A DNA stretch of 64,000 nt from Pseudomonas sp. CCI4.2 (GTDB taxonomy: Bacteria; Pseudomonadota; Gammaproteobacteria; Pseudomonadales; Pseudomonadaceae): NCBI RefSeq assembly GCF_034350045.1, contig NZ_CP133781.1:5196501-5260500 (forward strand), in the 5' to 3' direction. The position numbers and the translations under genes are program-made. Positions 8,536 to 17,501 of the stretch are shown piece after piece; within the stretch, counting starts at the first letter, position 1, and the number at the start of each line of letters is the position of its first letter. The notes beneath the pieces were generated by a model. It did no database searches, was not told where the DNA came from, and was given only the letters and a program-made list of their open reading frames with translations.

Positions 8536-10515
8536 ATGACCCTCACCCGCAACGCCCAGATCGAATGGGATGAACAGGGCAACCCCCACTCGCCGGCGTT
8601 TTCGGATGTCTATTTCTCGACGCAATCGGGCCTCAATGAAACCCGCCACGTCTTTCTAAAGCAGAACAACCTGGCGCAGCGCTTCACGGCGTTAACGGCA
8701 GGCGCGCGGTTGGTCATTGGTGAAACCGGCTTTGGTACAGGGCTGAATTTTCTGTGTGCCTGGCAGCTGTTTGCCCAGTGCGCCCCGGCCGAAGCTCGGT
8801 TGCATTTCGTCAGCGTTGAAAAGTTTCCGCTGACCCACAGCGACCTGCAACGCGCCCTCCGCTTGTGGCCGGAACTGACCGTCTTTGCCGATCAACTCCT
8901 GACGCAGTACGTGGCCGTGCATGAAGGCTTCCAGCAGTTTGTATTCGATGGCGGGCGAGTGACCCTGACCCTGTTGATCGGTGAGGTGCTGGAGATGCTG
9001 CCGCAACTGGACGGGCAGATCGACGCGTGGTTCCTCGACGGCTTCGCCCCGGCAAAAAACCCGGACATGTGGACCCCGGAACTGTTCGCCGAGCTGGCGC
9101 GACTGGCAGCCCCTGATTCAACCATCAGCACCTTTACCAGCACCGGTTGGGTGCGTCGGGCATTGAACGCCGCCGGGTTCAAGATGAAACGCACACCGGG
9201 GATCGGCCACAAGTGGGAAGTGCTGCGCGGGACATTTGTCGGCTGGCCGGACGATGCGATTAAACCGCTGGCGGCCAAGCCTTGGTTCGCCCGTCCTGCG
9301 CCCTTCACTGGCCCACGTAAAGCGCTGGTGATTGGCGCAGGCCTGGCAGGATGCGCGACCGCCGCCAGCCTCGCGGCACGCGGTTGGCAGGTGAGTTTGC
9401 TGGAGCGTCACAACGACGTCGCCCAGGAAGCCTCGGGCAATCCACAGGGCGTGCTGTATTTGAAATTGTCCGCCCATGGCACCGCGCTGTCGCAGCTGAT
9501 CGTCAGTGGTTTCGGCCATACACGGCGGCTGTTGGAGCGCCTGCAACGCGGCCTCGACTGGGACGCTTGCGGCGTGTTGCAACTGGGGTTCAATGACAAG
9601 GAAGCCGAGCGTCAGGCACAGTTGGCCGAGGCATTCCCTGCCGACTTGTTGCAACTGCTGGACTTGCCGACGGCCCAGGCGAAAGCCGGTATCACCCTGG
9701 CCTGCGGCGGTTTGTTTTTCCCCGAAGGTGGCTGGGTCAACCCGCCATCGCTGTGCCGACTCCAAGCGTTGCACCCGAACATCCAATTGCTCACCCACCA
9801 CGATGTGCTGGAACTGCGCCGTGATGGCGAACGTTGGCAAGCGTGGGCCGGCGAGCATATGCTGGAACAGGCACCGGTGGTGGTGTTGGCCGGGGCCGCT
9901 GAGGTCAAGCGCTTTCCAGCCAGCGCCGAGCTGCCGCTCAAACGCATTCGCGGACAAATCACCCGACTGACTGAAACCCCGGCCAGTGCGGCGCTGAGTA
10001 CCGTGGTCTGCGCTGAAGGCTACATCGCACCGGGCCGCTCTGGCGAACACACGCTGGGCGCCAGTTTCAACTTCAAGAGCAATGACCTGACGCCCACCAC
10101 CGCCGACCATTTGGACAACCTGCAACTGCTGCAAGAAATATCTGTCGACCTGGTGAAACGCCTCGGCGCCGATACCTTAGCCCCCGAGGACTTGCTCGGC
10201 TTCGCCGGTTTCCGCTGCACCAGCCCGGACTACTTGCCCATCGTCGGGCCGCTGGCGGACAAAGACGCGTTCGTCGAGGCCTACGCCGTGCTGGGCAAAG
10301 ACGCCCGCCAAGTACCGGATACCCAATGCCCGTGGCTTGACGGTTTGTACGTCAACAGCGGCCATGGTTCTCGGGGATTGATCACCGCCCCCTTGTCCGG
10401 CGAACTGCTCGCCGCCTGGCTGGACAACGAACCGCTGCCACTGCCCCGCAGCGTCGCCGAAGCCTGTCACCCGAATCGTTTTGCGTTGCGAGGGTTGATA
10501 CGGGGTAAGGCGTGA
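8536..10515 (+). CDS. mnmC: Bifunctional tRNA mnm5s2U34 methyltransferase / FAD-dependent cmnm5s2U oxidoreductase
   Basis: Last two steps of wobble-uridine modification: the C-terminal flavoenzyme removes the carboxymethyl group of cmnm5s2U34 and the N-terminal methyltransferase remethylates the product. The N-terminal half carries the SAM-binding loop GETGFGTG (about residue 60) and the DGFAPAKNP segment. A Rossmann FAD motif, VIGAGLAGCA, begins near residue 263, followed by a DAO-type oxidase domain with a C-terminal NSGHGSRG motif. At 659 residues it is full length. It stands alone, followed by 264 bp of REP-containing spacer. Confidence 0.95.
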   Translation: MTLTRNAQIEWDEQGNPHSPAFSDVYFSTQSGLNETRHVFLKQNNLAQRFTALTAGARLVIGETGFGTGLNFLCAWQLFAQCAPAEARLHFVSVEKFPLTHSDLQRALRLWPELTVFADQLLTQYVAVHEGFQQFVFDGGRVTLTLLIGEVLEMLPQLDGQIDAWFLDGFAPAKNPDMWTPELFAELARLAAPDSTISTFTSTGWVRRALNAAGFKMKRTPGIGHKWEVLRGTFVGWPDDAIKPLAAKPWFARPAPFTGPRKALVIGAGLAGCATAASLAARGWQVSLLERHNDVAQEASGNPQGVLYLKLSAHGTALSQLIVSGFGHTRRLLERLQRGLDWDACGVLQLGFNDKEAERQAQLAEAFPADLLQLLDLPTAQAKAGITLACGGLFFPEGGWVNPPSLCRLQALHPNIQLLTHHDVLELRRDGERWQAWAGEHMLEQAPVVVLAGAAEVKRFPASAELPLKRIRGQITRLTETPASAALSTVVCAEGYIAPGRSGEHTLGASFNFKSNDLTPTTADHLDNLQLLQEISVDLVKRLGADTLAPEDLLGFAGFRCTSPDYLPIVGPLADKDAFVEAYAVLGKDARQVPDTQCPWLDGLYVNSGHGSRGLITAPLSGELLAAWLDNEPLPLPRSVAEACHPNRFALRGLIRGKA

Positions 10516-10565
10516 GGCGGTTGTTTTTGGCGCTGCGCGATTGACGCCTACAGATGGCCTCCCGC

Positions 10566-10637
10566 CCGCAGGTCGCCTGTGAATTGAATATCAAACGTCG
10601 GCAAGAGGCCCGTCGCAGGCAAGCCTGCTCCCACAGT
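10566..10637. repeat. Intergenic repeat containing a REP core
   Basis: The segment beginning TGTGAATTGAATATC and ending in GGCAAGCCTGCTCCCAC is repeated in part near 15198-15230 (the GTGAATTGAATATCAAA and AAGAGGCCC portions). It lies in the 264-bp space between mnmC and the next operon. I see no gene here. Confidence 0.6.
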
Positions 10638-10779
10638 ACCGCAGACAAACATAGAGACTGTGGCTTGCCGACGAAAGCGGCGAATCAGACGCCACCAAGT
10701 CGCGTTTTCACCAAAATCAATGCCACTAAACCCCACACCAGCTATCCTCTCCCCACCCCAATTGCCCAGGCGAACCTCC

Positions 10780-11448
10780 ATGCTGCAAGTGCAAGCCGTG
10801 TTCAAAAGTTACCCCACGCCACAAGGTCCATTGGCGGTGTTGCAGGGGGTGGATTTGAACCTTGAACACGGCAGCAGCCTCGCATTGATGGGCGAATCAG
10901 GCAGCGGTAAAAGCACCGTGTTGCACTTGGTCGCTGGGCTAGACAACGTTGATCGCGGCGTCATCCGTATCGGCGGCCATCGGCTGGACCAGATGAACGA
11001 AACCCAACTTGCCCACTGGCGACGCACCGAAATCGGCCTGGTATTTCAACAATTCAACCTGATCAGCAGCCTCAAGGTTGAAGACAACCTGGCCTTTCAA
11101 GCACGCCTGGCCGGTCGATTCGATCCGGTCTGGCAAGCGCAACTGATCGAGCGCCTGGGGCTCGGCGATTTACTCAAACGCTACCCGGAACAACTTTCGG
11201 GCGGGCAACAACAACGCGTCGCCCTGGGGCGCGCCCTCGCCTCGCGTCCCGGTTTATTGTTGGCCGATGAACCCACCGGCAACCTGGACGAAGCCACCAG
11301 CGATGAAGTCCTTCAGTTGCTCCTCGATTTGCTCCGGGACAGCCCCACCAGCCTCCTGATGGTGACCCATAGTCCGCGTATCGCCGCTCGCCTGGCGAAC
11401 AAAGTGGTGCTGCATGCCGGGCGCTTGGCCGCTGCAGGCGAACGCTAA
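10780..11448 (+). CDS. ABC transporter ATP-binding protein of an AttE/LolD-like system
   Basis: ATPase subunit of a MacB/LolD-type ABC machine, which usually moves lipids, lipoproteins or peptides out of or across the inner membrane. It shows Walker A GESGSGKST, Q-loop VFQQFN, signature LSGGQQQRV, Walker B LLADEPTGNLD and the switch His in VTHS. The start is the ATG at 10780, giving 222 residues that begin MLQVQAVFKSY, the right length for the family. An open frame reaching back to 10660 lacks family similarity and crosses repeat DNA. The permease gene begins 1 nt after its stop, so the two are surely co-transcribed. Confidence 0.88.
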   Translation: MLQVQAVFKSYPTPQGPLAVLQGVDLNLEHGSSLALMGESGSGKSTVLHLVAGLDNVDRGVIRIGGHRLDQMNETQLAHWRRTEIGLVFQQFNLISSLKVEDNLAFQARLAGRFDPVWQAQLIERLGLGDLLKRYPEQLSGGQQQRVALGRALASRPGLLLADEPTGNLDEATSDEVLQLLLDLLRDSPTSLLMVTHSPRIAARLANKVVLHAGRLAAAGER

Positions 11449-11449
11449 C

Positions 11450-13930
11450 GTGCAGGTTTTTTATTGGACATTGCGTGCACTGCTGAGCCATTGGCGCAGG
11501 CACCCAGTGCAGTTTTTCAGCGTGCTCACCGGGCTATGGCTGGCGACCAGTTTGCTGACGGGGGTGCAAGCGCTGAACAGTCAGGCGCGGGAAAGTTATG
11601 CACGTGCCAGCCAATTGATCGGCGGCGAACCTCAGGCCAGCCTCAGCGCACCCAATGGCGCTACCTTTCCTCAAGCGCTGTTCATCAGCCTACGCCGTGC
11701 GGGTTGGCCGGTGTCACCGGTATTGCAGGCGCGGGTGACGCTCAAAGGTCATGAAGACCAACGCCTGCAATTGATGGGCATCGAGCCGCTGTCGCTGCCC
11801 GACGGTGCGGCGGTGGCGGGCAAAGACTTAGACATTGCGCAGATGGTCGGATTTTTCAGCGCGCCGGGCAGCACCTGGATCGCGCCGCAGACCTTACTGG
11901 CATTGGGTTTTCACGAAGGTGACACGCCGTTGACCGACAGCGGCCGCACCTTGCCACCGCTGCACAGTCAGACCGACATGGCGCCCGGTTTGTTGTTGGT
12001 GGACATCGGCTTCGCGCAACACCTGCTAGACGCGCCGCAACAGCTTTCCCGGCTTCTATTGCCCAAGGCATTCGCGGACAACAAACCGGTGTTACCGGCC
12101 AATCTGATGGGCCAGTTGATCCTTAAAACCAGTGGCGAAGAAAATAACCTGGAGCGCCTCACCGAAAGCTTTCACCTGAACCTCGATGCCTTGGGGTTCC
12201 TATCGTTCGTGGTGGGGTTGTTCATCGTCCACGCCGCCATCGGTTTGGCCCTTGAACAACGCCGGGGCCTGTTGCGAACCCTGCGGGCGTGCGGGGTCAG
12301 CGCCCGGTTGTTGATCATCAGCCTGGCTGTCGAACTGGGTTGCCTGGCCGTGCTCGGCGGGATTGCCGGGGTCATCAGCGGCTATGTGCTGGCCAGTGTC
12401 TTGTTGCCCGATGTCGCCGCCAGCCTGCGGGGCTTGTACGGCGCCGAAGTGGCGGGACAGTTGAGTTTGAGCCCGTGGTGGTGGGCCAGCGGAGTCGGTT
12501 TAAGCCTGCTCGGCGCGCTGCTGGCCGGGGCCAACAGTTTGTTGCGCGCCGCCCGCATGCCGTTGTTGGCGTTGGCCAATGCACAAGCCTGGCACCAGGC
12601 GCACAGCCGTTGGCTGCGTCGACAAGCCTGGGTCGCAGGGTTGGCGATGCTGGTGGCGTTGATTGCGTTACTTTTTGGCGACAGTTTGACCAGCGGTTTT
12701 GTACTGATGGGCACCTTATTGCTCGGCGCCGCGCTTGGGCTGCCGGTATTGCTCAACGCCCTGCTCAATCGGCTACTGGGGCGAAGCCGTTCGGTTCTCG
12801 GTCAATGGTTTCTCGCCGATTGCCGCCAACAGTTACCCGCCTTGAGCCTGGCGTTGATGGCGCTGTTGCTGGCGTTGGCGGCCAATATCGGCGCGGGCAG
12901 CATGACCTCTGGTTTCCGCCAGACCTTTACCAACTGGCTGGAGCAACGCCTGACCGCCGAGTTGTACCTCAACCCGCAAAACCCGGCCCAGGCACGGGAC
13001 ATGCAGACCTGGCTTAGCAGCCAACCGTCAGTCACTGCAGTGCTACCCAACTGGCAAGTTTCGATTCAGTTGCAGGGCTGGCCAGCAGACCTGTTCGGGG
13101 TCATCGACCACCCCACCTATCGTCAACACTGGCCGCTGCTGCAATCGGCAGCGGGCGATCCTTGGGATCAACTGGCTCAGGACGACACCGTGATGCTCAG
13201 CGAACAACTGGCGCGACGGTTGAAAGTCGAGGTCGGTGATCAACTGACGATTCCCACACCTCAAGGCCACTGGACGCCCCGCGTCGTCGCGATCTACGCC
13301 GACTACGGTAATCCCAAGGGCCATTTGCTGGTCAACGCTCAACACCTGCTGCGCTATTGGCCGCACCTGTCGCCCAACCGATTCAATCTGCGCATCGCCC
13401 CGGCCTCGGTGCCGGCGCTGGTGCATGACCTTCAGTCGCGGTTTGCGCTGGAAGACAATCGCATCGTCGACCAAAGCCAACTCAAGGGTTGGTCAACCCA
13501 AGTCTTTGAACGCACCTTCGCCGCCACTGCCGCGCTCAACAGCCTGACGTTGGGCGTGGCCGGCGTGGCGCTGTTTATTAGTTTGCTGACCCAAAGCCAA
13601 AGTCGTCTTGGCCAGCTTGCACCGCTGTGGGCGCTGGGCGTAACCCGACGTCAACTGATGCTGCTCAACCTCGGGCAAACCTGGCTGCTGGCGGTGCTGA
13701 CACTGGTACTTGCACTGCCGCTGGGGTTGCTGTTGGCAGGGTGCCTGGACGCGGTGATCAATGTGCAAGCCTTTGGCTGGCGGCTGCCGTTGCAGATATT
13801 CCCCGCGCAACTGCTGCAACTGATGGCGTTGGCGTTGTTGGCCACGCTGCTGGCCTCGGCTTGGCCCCTGATCAAGTTGTATCGCAGCCGCCCAGCGGAT
13901 TTGCTGAGGACCTTCGCCAATGAAGATTAA
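11450..13930 (+). CDS. FtsX/MacB-type ABC permease (AttF/AttG-like, single long protein)
   Basis: Large inner-membrane permease of 826 residues that partners the preceding ATPase. Transmembrane helices appear near the N-terminus (about 15-40), in a mid cluster (about 245-440), again around 470-500, and in a C-terminal trio (about 700-820). Two extracytoplasmic domains lie between them, the double-FtsX layout of AttFG-type proteins. I chose the GTG at 11450, 1 nt after the ATPase stop; an ATG at 11414 would overlap the ATPase by 35 nt. The 3' end overlaps the following lipoprotein gene by 11 nt. The cargo is unknown. Confidence 0.82.
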   Translation: MQVFYWTLRALLSHWRRHPVQFFSVLTGLWLATSLLTGVQALNSQARESYARASQLIGGEPQASLSAPNGATFPQALFISLRRAGWPVSPVLQARVTLKGHEDQRLQLMGIEPLSLPDGAAVAGKDLDIAQMVGFFSAPGSTWIAPQTLLALGFHEGDTPLTDSGRTLPPLHSQTDMAPGLLLVDIGFAQHLLDAPQQLSRLLLPKAFADNKPVLPANLMGQLILKTSGEENNLERLTESFHLNLDALGFLSFVVGLFIVHAAIGLALEQRRGLLRTLRACGVSARLLIISLAVELGCLAVLGGIAGVISGYVLASVLLPDVAASLRGLYGAEVAGQLSLSPWWWASGVGLSLLGALLAGANSLLRAARMPLLALANAQAWHQAHSRWLRRQAWVAGLAMLVALIALLFGDSLTSGFVLMGTLLLGAALGLPVLLNALLNRLLGRSRSVLGQWFLADCRQQLPALSLALMALLLALAANIGAGSMTSGFRQTFTNWLEQRLTAELYLNPQNPAQARDMQTWLSSQPSVTAVLPNWQVSIQLQGWPADLFGVIDHPTYRQHWPLLQSAAGDPWDQLAQDDTVMLSEQLARRLKVEVGDQLTIPTPQGHWTPRVVAIYADYGNPKGHLLVNAQHLLRYWPHLSPNRFNLRIAPASVPALVHDLQSRFALEDNRIVDQSQLKGWSTQVFERTFAATAALNSLTLGVAGVALFISLLTQSQSRLGQLAPLWALGVTRRQLMLLNLGQTWLLAVLTLVLALPLGLLLAGCLDAVINVQAFGWRLPLQIFPAQLLQLMALALLATLLASAWPLIKLYRSRPADLLRTFANED

Positions 13931-14996
13931 CTGGCTGCTGCTGGCGATGAGCGTCCTGTTATTGAGCGCCTGCGATGACGACAAGGCACCGGCCACCGGT
14001 TTTGCCGGGCTGGGCAACGACGCGGCGGCGTTTGCTCAAGTGGTTCCTGGCAAAGTCTTCAGCTTTCCTGAGGACCACGGCCCGCATGATGGTTTCCGCA
14101 TCGAGTGGTGGTACGTCACCGCCAACCTCAAGGATGACCAAGGCCACGATTTCGGCGTGCAATGGACGCTGTTTCGCAGTGCGCTAAAAGCCGGGCCTGA
14201 ACAACAAGGCTGGGGCGATCAAACCCTCTGGATGGGCCACGCCGCCGTCACCTCGGCCACTCAGCATTTCGCCGCCGAGCGCTACGCCCGAGGCGGGGTT
14301 GGGCAAGCCGGGGTCAGCGGCGCGCCATTCAAGGCATGGATCGACGATTGGACATTCGACAGCCAATCGACCGGCGACAACCCGCTGACCGACATGCAAC
14401 TGCACGCTCGAGGGCCGTCGTTCAGCTATCAATTGCACCTCACTTCGACCCAGCCCCTGGTCCTGCAAGGGGCGCAGGGATTTAGTCAAAAATCCGAACA
14501 AGGCCAAGCATCGTATTACTACAGCCAGCCGTTTTTTCAGGCGTCGGGCAGCCTCGACATCGACGGTAAAACCTACCACGTCAGCGGTCCCGCCTGGCTC
14601 GATCGGGAATGGAGCAGCCAACCATTGACTGCCAATCAAACCGGCTGGGACTGGTTTTCCGTGCACCTGGAAAGCGGCGCGCAAATAATGCTGTACCGCA
14701 TGCGCCAGAAGAGCGGCGAGCCGTACGTGACTGGCACCTGGATCGACGCCGACGGCAAGACCCAATTGCTAAACGGCTCGCAGATCCAACTCACCCCGAT
14801 GTCCACCAGCGACATCGCAGACCATGAAATGCCCACCCGCTGGTCAGTCAAAATCCCCGGCAAACAGCTGGATATCGTCACCGCCGCGCTAAACCCAAAA
14901 GCCTGGATGGACCTGCGAATTCCCTACTGGGAAGGCCCGGTAACCGTAACCGGCAATCAAAAAGGCATCGGATACCTGGAGATGACAGGGTATTGA
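13920..14996 (+). CDS. AttH/CrtC lipocalin-like lipoprotein
   Basis: Periplasm-facing lipoprotein of 358 residues. A type II signal sequence ends LLSAC with Cys18, followed by DDD, and Asp at +2 may keep it in the inner membrane. The body looks like the AttH/CrtC tandem-lipocalin fold: motifs IEWWYVTANL and GDQTLWMGHAA, then RGPSFSYQLH and WLDREWSSQP in the second half. It overlaps the permease gene by 11 nt. With the ATPase and permease it completes a compact AttEFGH-like set. Some relatives were first described as carotenoid hydratases; no carotenoid genes are near, so I do not infer that activity. Confidence 0.82.
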   Translation: MKINWLLLAMSVLLLSACDDDKAPATGFAGLGNDAAAFAQVVPGKVFSFPEDHGPHDGFRIEWWYVTANLKDDQGHDFGVQWTLFRSALKAGPEQQGWGDQTLWMGHAAVTSATQHFAAERYARGGVGQAGVSGAPFKAWIDDWTFDSQSTGDNPLTDMQLHARGPSFSYQLHLTSTQPLVLQGAQGFSQKSEQGQASYYYSQPFFQASGSLDIDGKTYHVSGPAWLDREWSSQPLTANQTGWDWFSVHLESGAQIMLYRMRQKSGEPYVTGTWIDADGKTQLLNGSQIQLTPMSTSDIADHEMPTRWSVKIPGKQLDIVTAALNPKAWMDLRIPYWEGPVTVTGNQKGIGYLEMTGY

Positions 14997-15007
14997 GTCA
15001 CCACCCC

Positions 15008-15161
15008 CTGTAGGAGGGTCCGCCACGTCTTCGACGCCGCGCTGTCTCGCAGCAAACTGGGCGGTACTTTGTATGGCTTGAGGTTGCAGTGTGTCAGGTC
15101 GGAAGCCTTCCCGAATAAATTCGGTCCCACAGATTCTGGCGCTGCACAGATTTCTGTAGGA
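15008..15161. repeat. Interspersed repeat R1, copy 1
   Basis: About 150 bp beginning CTGTAGGAGGGTCCGCCACG and running through the TTCCCGAATAAATTCGGTCCC palindromic part. A second copy with only scattered differences is at 43990-44144. This is a multi-part intergenic repeat rather than a gene. The AATAAATTCGGTC portion also occurs near 21725 and, degenerate, near 35233. Confidence 0.8.
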
Positions 15162-15179
15162 GCTGTCGAAGGCTGCGAT

Positions 15180-15480
15180 AGGTCCGAAGAATCACCAGTG
15201 AATTGAATATCAAATTACGGAAAGAGGCCCCGTGAAACCATGCGGCCGAACGCAGGCGTTGCGCAGGGGGTGACGAGGCAAGAATGCCGAGTAAGCCGTG
15301 CGCGGCCAGGGATGGCCGCTCACGGCGACCCCCGGAGCGACGCCGGAGCGAGGGAAGACCGAGCCTAAGCGAGGTTCCGCATGGTGGGGCAAGCGTTTTG
15401 GGTTACCTTTTTGGCGTTTGAAAAAGGTGACTCGCTGTAAAAGCGAAACCCTACTTTCAGCAACCACAAATGCCGGATAT
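15180..15480. repeat. Long GC-rich intergenic repeat unit, likely non-coding
   Basis: The 729-bp gap before the NAGGN operon is filled by repeats. This part has the look of a Pseudomonas interspersed element whose minus strand is often annotated as a roughly 100-residue hypothetical protein rich in Arg and Pro (open frame 15210-15506). It contains GGTTCCGCATGGTGG-type blocks and several short inverted repeats (CGGAGCGACGCCGGAGCG). No ribosome-binding site or normal codon use supports a gene. Only one copy lies in this window, so its repeat nature rests on memory of the family. Confidence 0.5.
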
Positions 15481-15725
15481 ACACACAAAACACAGCGCCA
15501 ACCCACTGTTTTAAAAGATAAAAAAGCAGTTTGATAAGAGCCAACTTGTTGGCGAGGCGTCTGACGGTTGTGTCAGGAATAGCGCATCGCGAACAAGTTC
15601 GCTCCTACAGTTATAAAACTGTCTTATTCCCGATCGATCTAAAACATTCGCAAACCTCACGGGTCAGTTTCTGGTGTAGGCGACGCATCGTCTGCCCTCC
15701 CCAACGGACACCCGGTAAGGACTTT

Positions 15726-17498
15726 ATGTGCGGATTAGCAGGTGAGCTACGCTTCGACCATCAACCCGCAGACCTCGCTGCGGTTGAGCGGATTACCCAT
15801 CAACTGGCCCCACGCGGCCCGGACGCCTGGGGCTTTCATTGTCAGGGGCCGGTTGCCCTCGGTCATCGTCGGCTAAAAATCATGGACCTGACGCACGCCT
15901 CCGGGCAGCCCATGGTTGACCATTCTCTTGGCCTGTCGTTGGCGTTTAACGGAGCCATTTATAACTTTCCGGAATTACGCACCGAACTGGAAATCCTCGG
16001 TTATACCTTTTACTCCGGTGGCGACACCGAAGTGCTCCTTAAGGGCTACCACGCCTGGGGCGCCGATTTACTGCCCAAGCTCAACGGCATGTTCGCGTTC
16101 GCCATCTGGGAGCGGGACACAGAAGAATTGTTCATCGCCCGCGACCGTTTGGGCGTCAAACCGCTTTATTTGTCCCGGACCGACAAACGTTTACGTTTTG
16201 CTTCGACCCTGCCGGCGCTGCTCAAAGGCGGAGATATTAGCCCGTTGCTGGACCCGGTCGCGCTGAACCACTATTTGAATTTTCACGCCGTCGTGCCCTC
16301 ACCGCGCACGCTGTTGGCCGGCGTTGAAAAACTCCCGCCCGCCACGTGGATGCGCATCGATGCTCGCGGGAAATCGGAGCAGAAAGTCTGGTGGCGCCTG
16401 CCCTACGGACCACACCCCGATGAAGCCAATCTGAACTTGAATGATTGGCGCGACCGGGTACTGGACAGCACCCGAGAAGCGGTGGCGATTCGGCAACGGG
16501 CGGCGGTGGACGTGGGCGTTCTGCTGTCGGGCGGTGTCGACTCAAGCTTATTGGTCGGTCTGCTGCGTGAAGTGGGCGTGGAGAATCTGTCTACGTTCTC
16601 TATTGGCTTTCAGGACGCGGGCGGCGAACGCGGTGATGAGTTTCAATATTCAGACTTGATCGCCCAGCACTACGGCACTCAACACCACCAACTGCGAATC
16701 AACGAAGACGAAATCATCGAGCAACTGCCGGCGGCGTTCCGTGCCATGAGCGAGCCGATGGTCAGTCACGATTGCATCGCCTTTTACTTGCTGTCGCGGG
16801 AAGTCGCCAAGCACTGCAAGGTGGTGCAAAGCGGGCAAGGCGCTGACGAACTGTTTGCCGGTTACCACTGGTACCCACAAGTGGACGGCGCCAGTGATCC
16901 GTATGCGGCCTACCGTGCCGCGTTTTTTGACCGCACTTACGACGAATACGCCGCCACCGTACAACCCAAATGGCTGACCGCGAACGATGCTGCGGGCGAC
17001 TTTGTGCGCGAACATTTTGCCCAGTCGGGGGCCGATGCGGCGGTGGATAAAGCGTTGCGGCTGGACAGTACGGTGATGCTGGTCGATGACCCGGTGAAGC
17101 GCGTCGACAACATGACCATGGCCTGGGGCCTGGAAGCGCGCACGCCGTTTCTGGATTACCGTCTGGTCGAGCTGTCTGCCAGGGTGCCGGGTAAATTCAA
17201 ACTGCCCGACGGCGGCAAGCAGGTGTTGAAAGAGGCCGCTCGGTTGGTCATTCCAGCCGAAGTCATCGACCGTAAAAAGGGTTACTTCCCGGTCCCTGGC
17301 CTTAAGCATTTGCAAGGTGACACACTGAAGTGGGTGCGTGAACTGCTACTCGACCCGAGCCAGGATCGTGGTCTGTTCAGGCCCGAGATGCTCGACAGTC
17401 TGCTGACTGATCCTGACGGTCAACTGACCCCACTGCGCGGCTCCAAGCTATGGCAGCTCGCGGCGCTGAACCTATGGCTCAGCGAGCAAGGACTTTGA
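15726..17498 (+). CDS. asnO: N-acetylglutaminylglutamine amidotransferase (asparagine synthase-like)
   Basis: Converts N-acetylglutaminylglutamine to its amide (NAGGN), a compatible solute made under salt stress. The ATG at 15726 follows AAGGA at 15716-15720 and makes Cys2 (MCGLAGE) the N-terminal nucleophile of a class II glutamine amidotransferase domain (to about residue 210). A longer open frame starting at 15531 must therefore be wrong. The synthetase half has the PP-loop VLLSGGVDSS near residue 260. At 590 residues it is full length. The acetyltransferase/ATP-grasp gene starts 3 nt after its stop and the peptidase follows, giving the conserved NAGGN operon order. Confidence 0.92.
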   Translation: MCGLAGELRFDHQPADLAAVERITHQLAPRGPDAWGFHCQGPVALGHRRLKIMDLTHASGQPMVDHSLGLSLAFNGAIYNFPELRTELEILGYTFYSGGDTEVLLKGYHAWGADLLPKLNGMFAFAIWERDTEELFIARDRLGVKPLYLSRTDKRLRFASTLPALLKGGDISPLLDPVALNHYLNFHAVVPSPRTLLAGVEKLPPATWMRIDARGKSEQKVWWRLPYGPHPDEANLNLNDWRDRVLDSTREAVAIRQRAAVDVGVLLSGGVDSSLLVGLLREVGVENLSTFSIGFQDAGGERGDEFQYSDLIAQHYGTQHHQLRINEDEIIEQLPAAFRAMSEPMVSHDCIAFYLLSREVAKHCKVVQSGQGADELFAGYHWYPQVDGASDPYAAYRAAFFDRTYDEYAATVQPKWLTANDAAGDFVREHFAQSGADAAVDKALRLDSTVMLVDDPVKRVDNMTMAWGLEARTPFLDYRLVELSARVPGKFKLPDGGKQVLKEAARLVIPAEVIDRKKGYFPVPGLKHLQGDTLKWVRELLLDPSQDRGLFRPEMLDSLLTDPDGQLTPLRGSKLWQLAALNLWLSEQGL

Positions 17499-17501
17499 CC
17501 C

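Noticed and set aside
9118..10134. A 338-codon minus-strand frame
   Set aside because: It is antisense to the FAD half of mnmC, with no ribosome-binding site or family resemblance.
15210..15506. A roughly 98-codon minus-strand frame in the repeat region
   Set aside because: It lies wholly in an apparent intergenic repeat, has odd Arg/Pro-rich composition and no ribosome-binding site; such frames are commonly mis-annotated.
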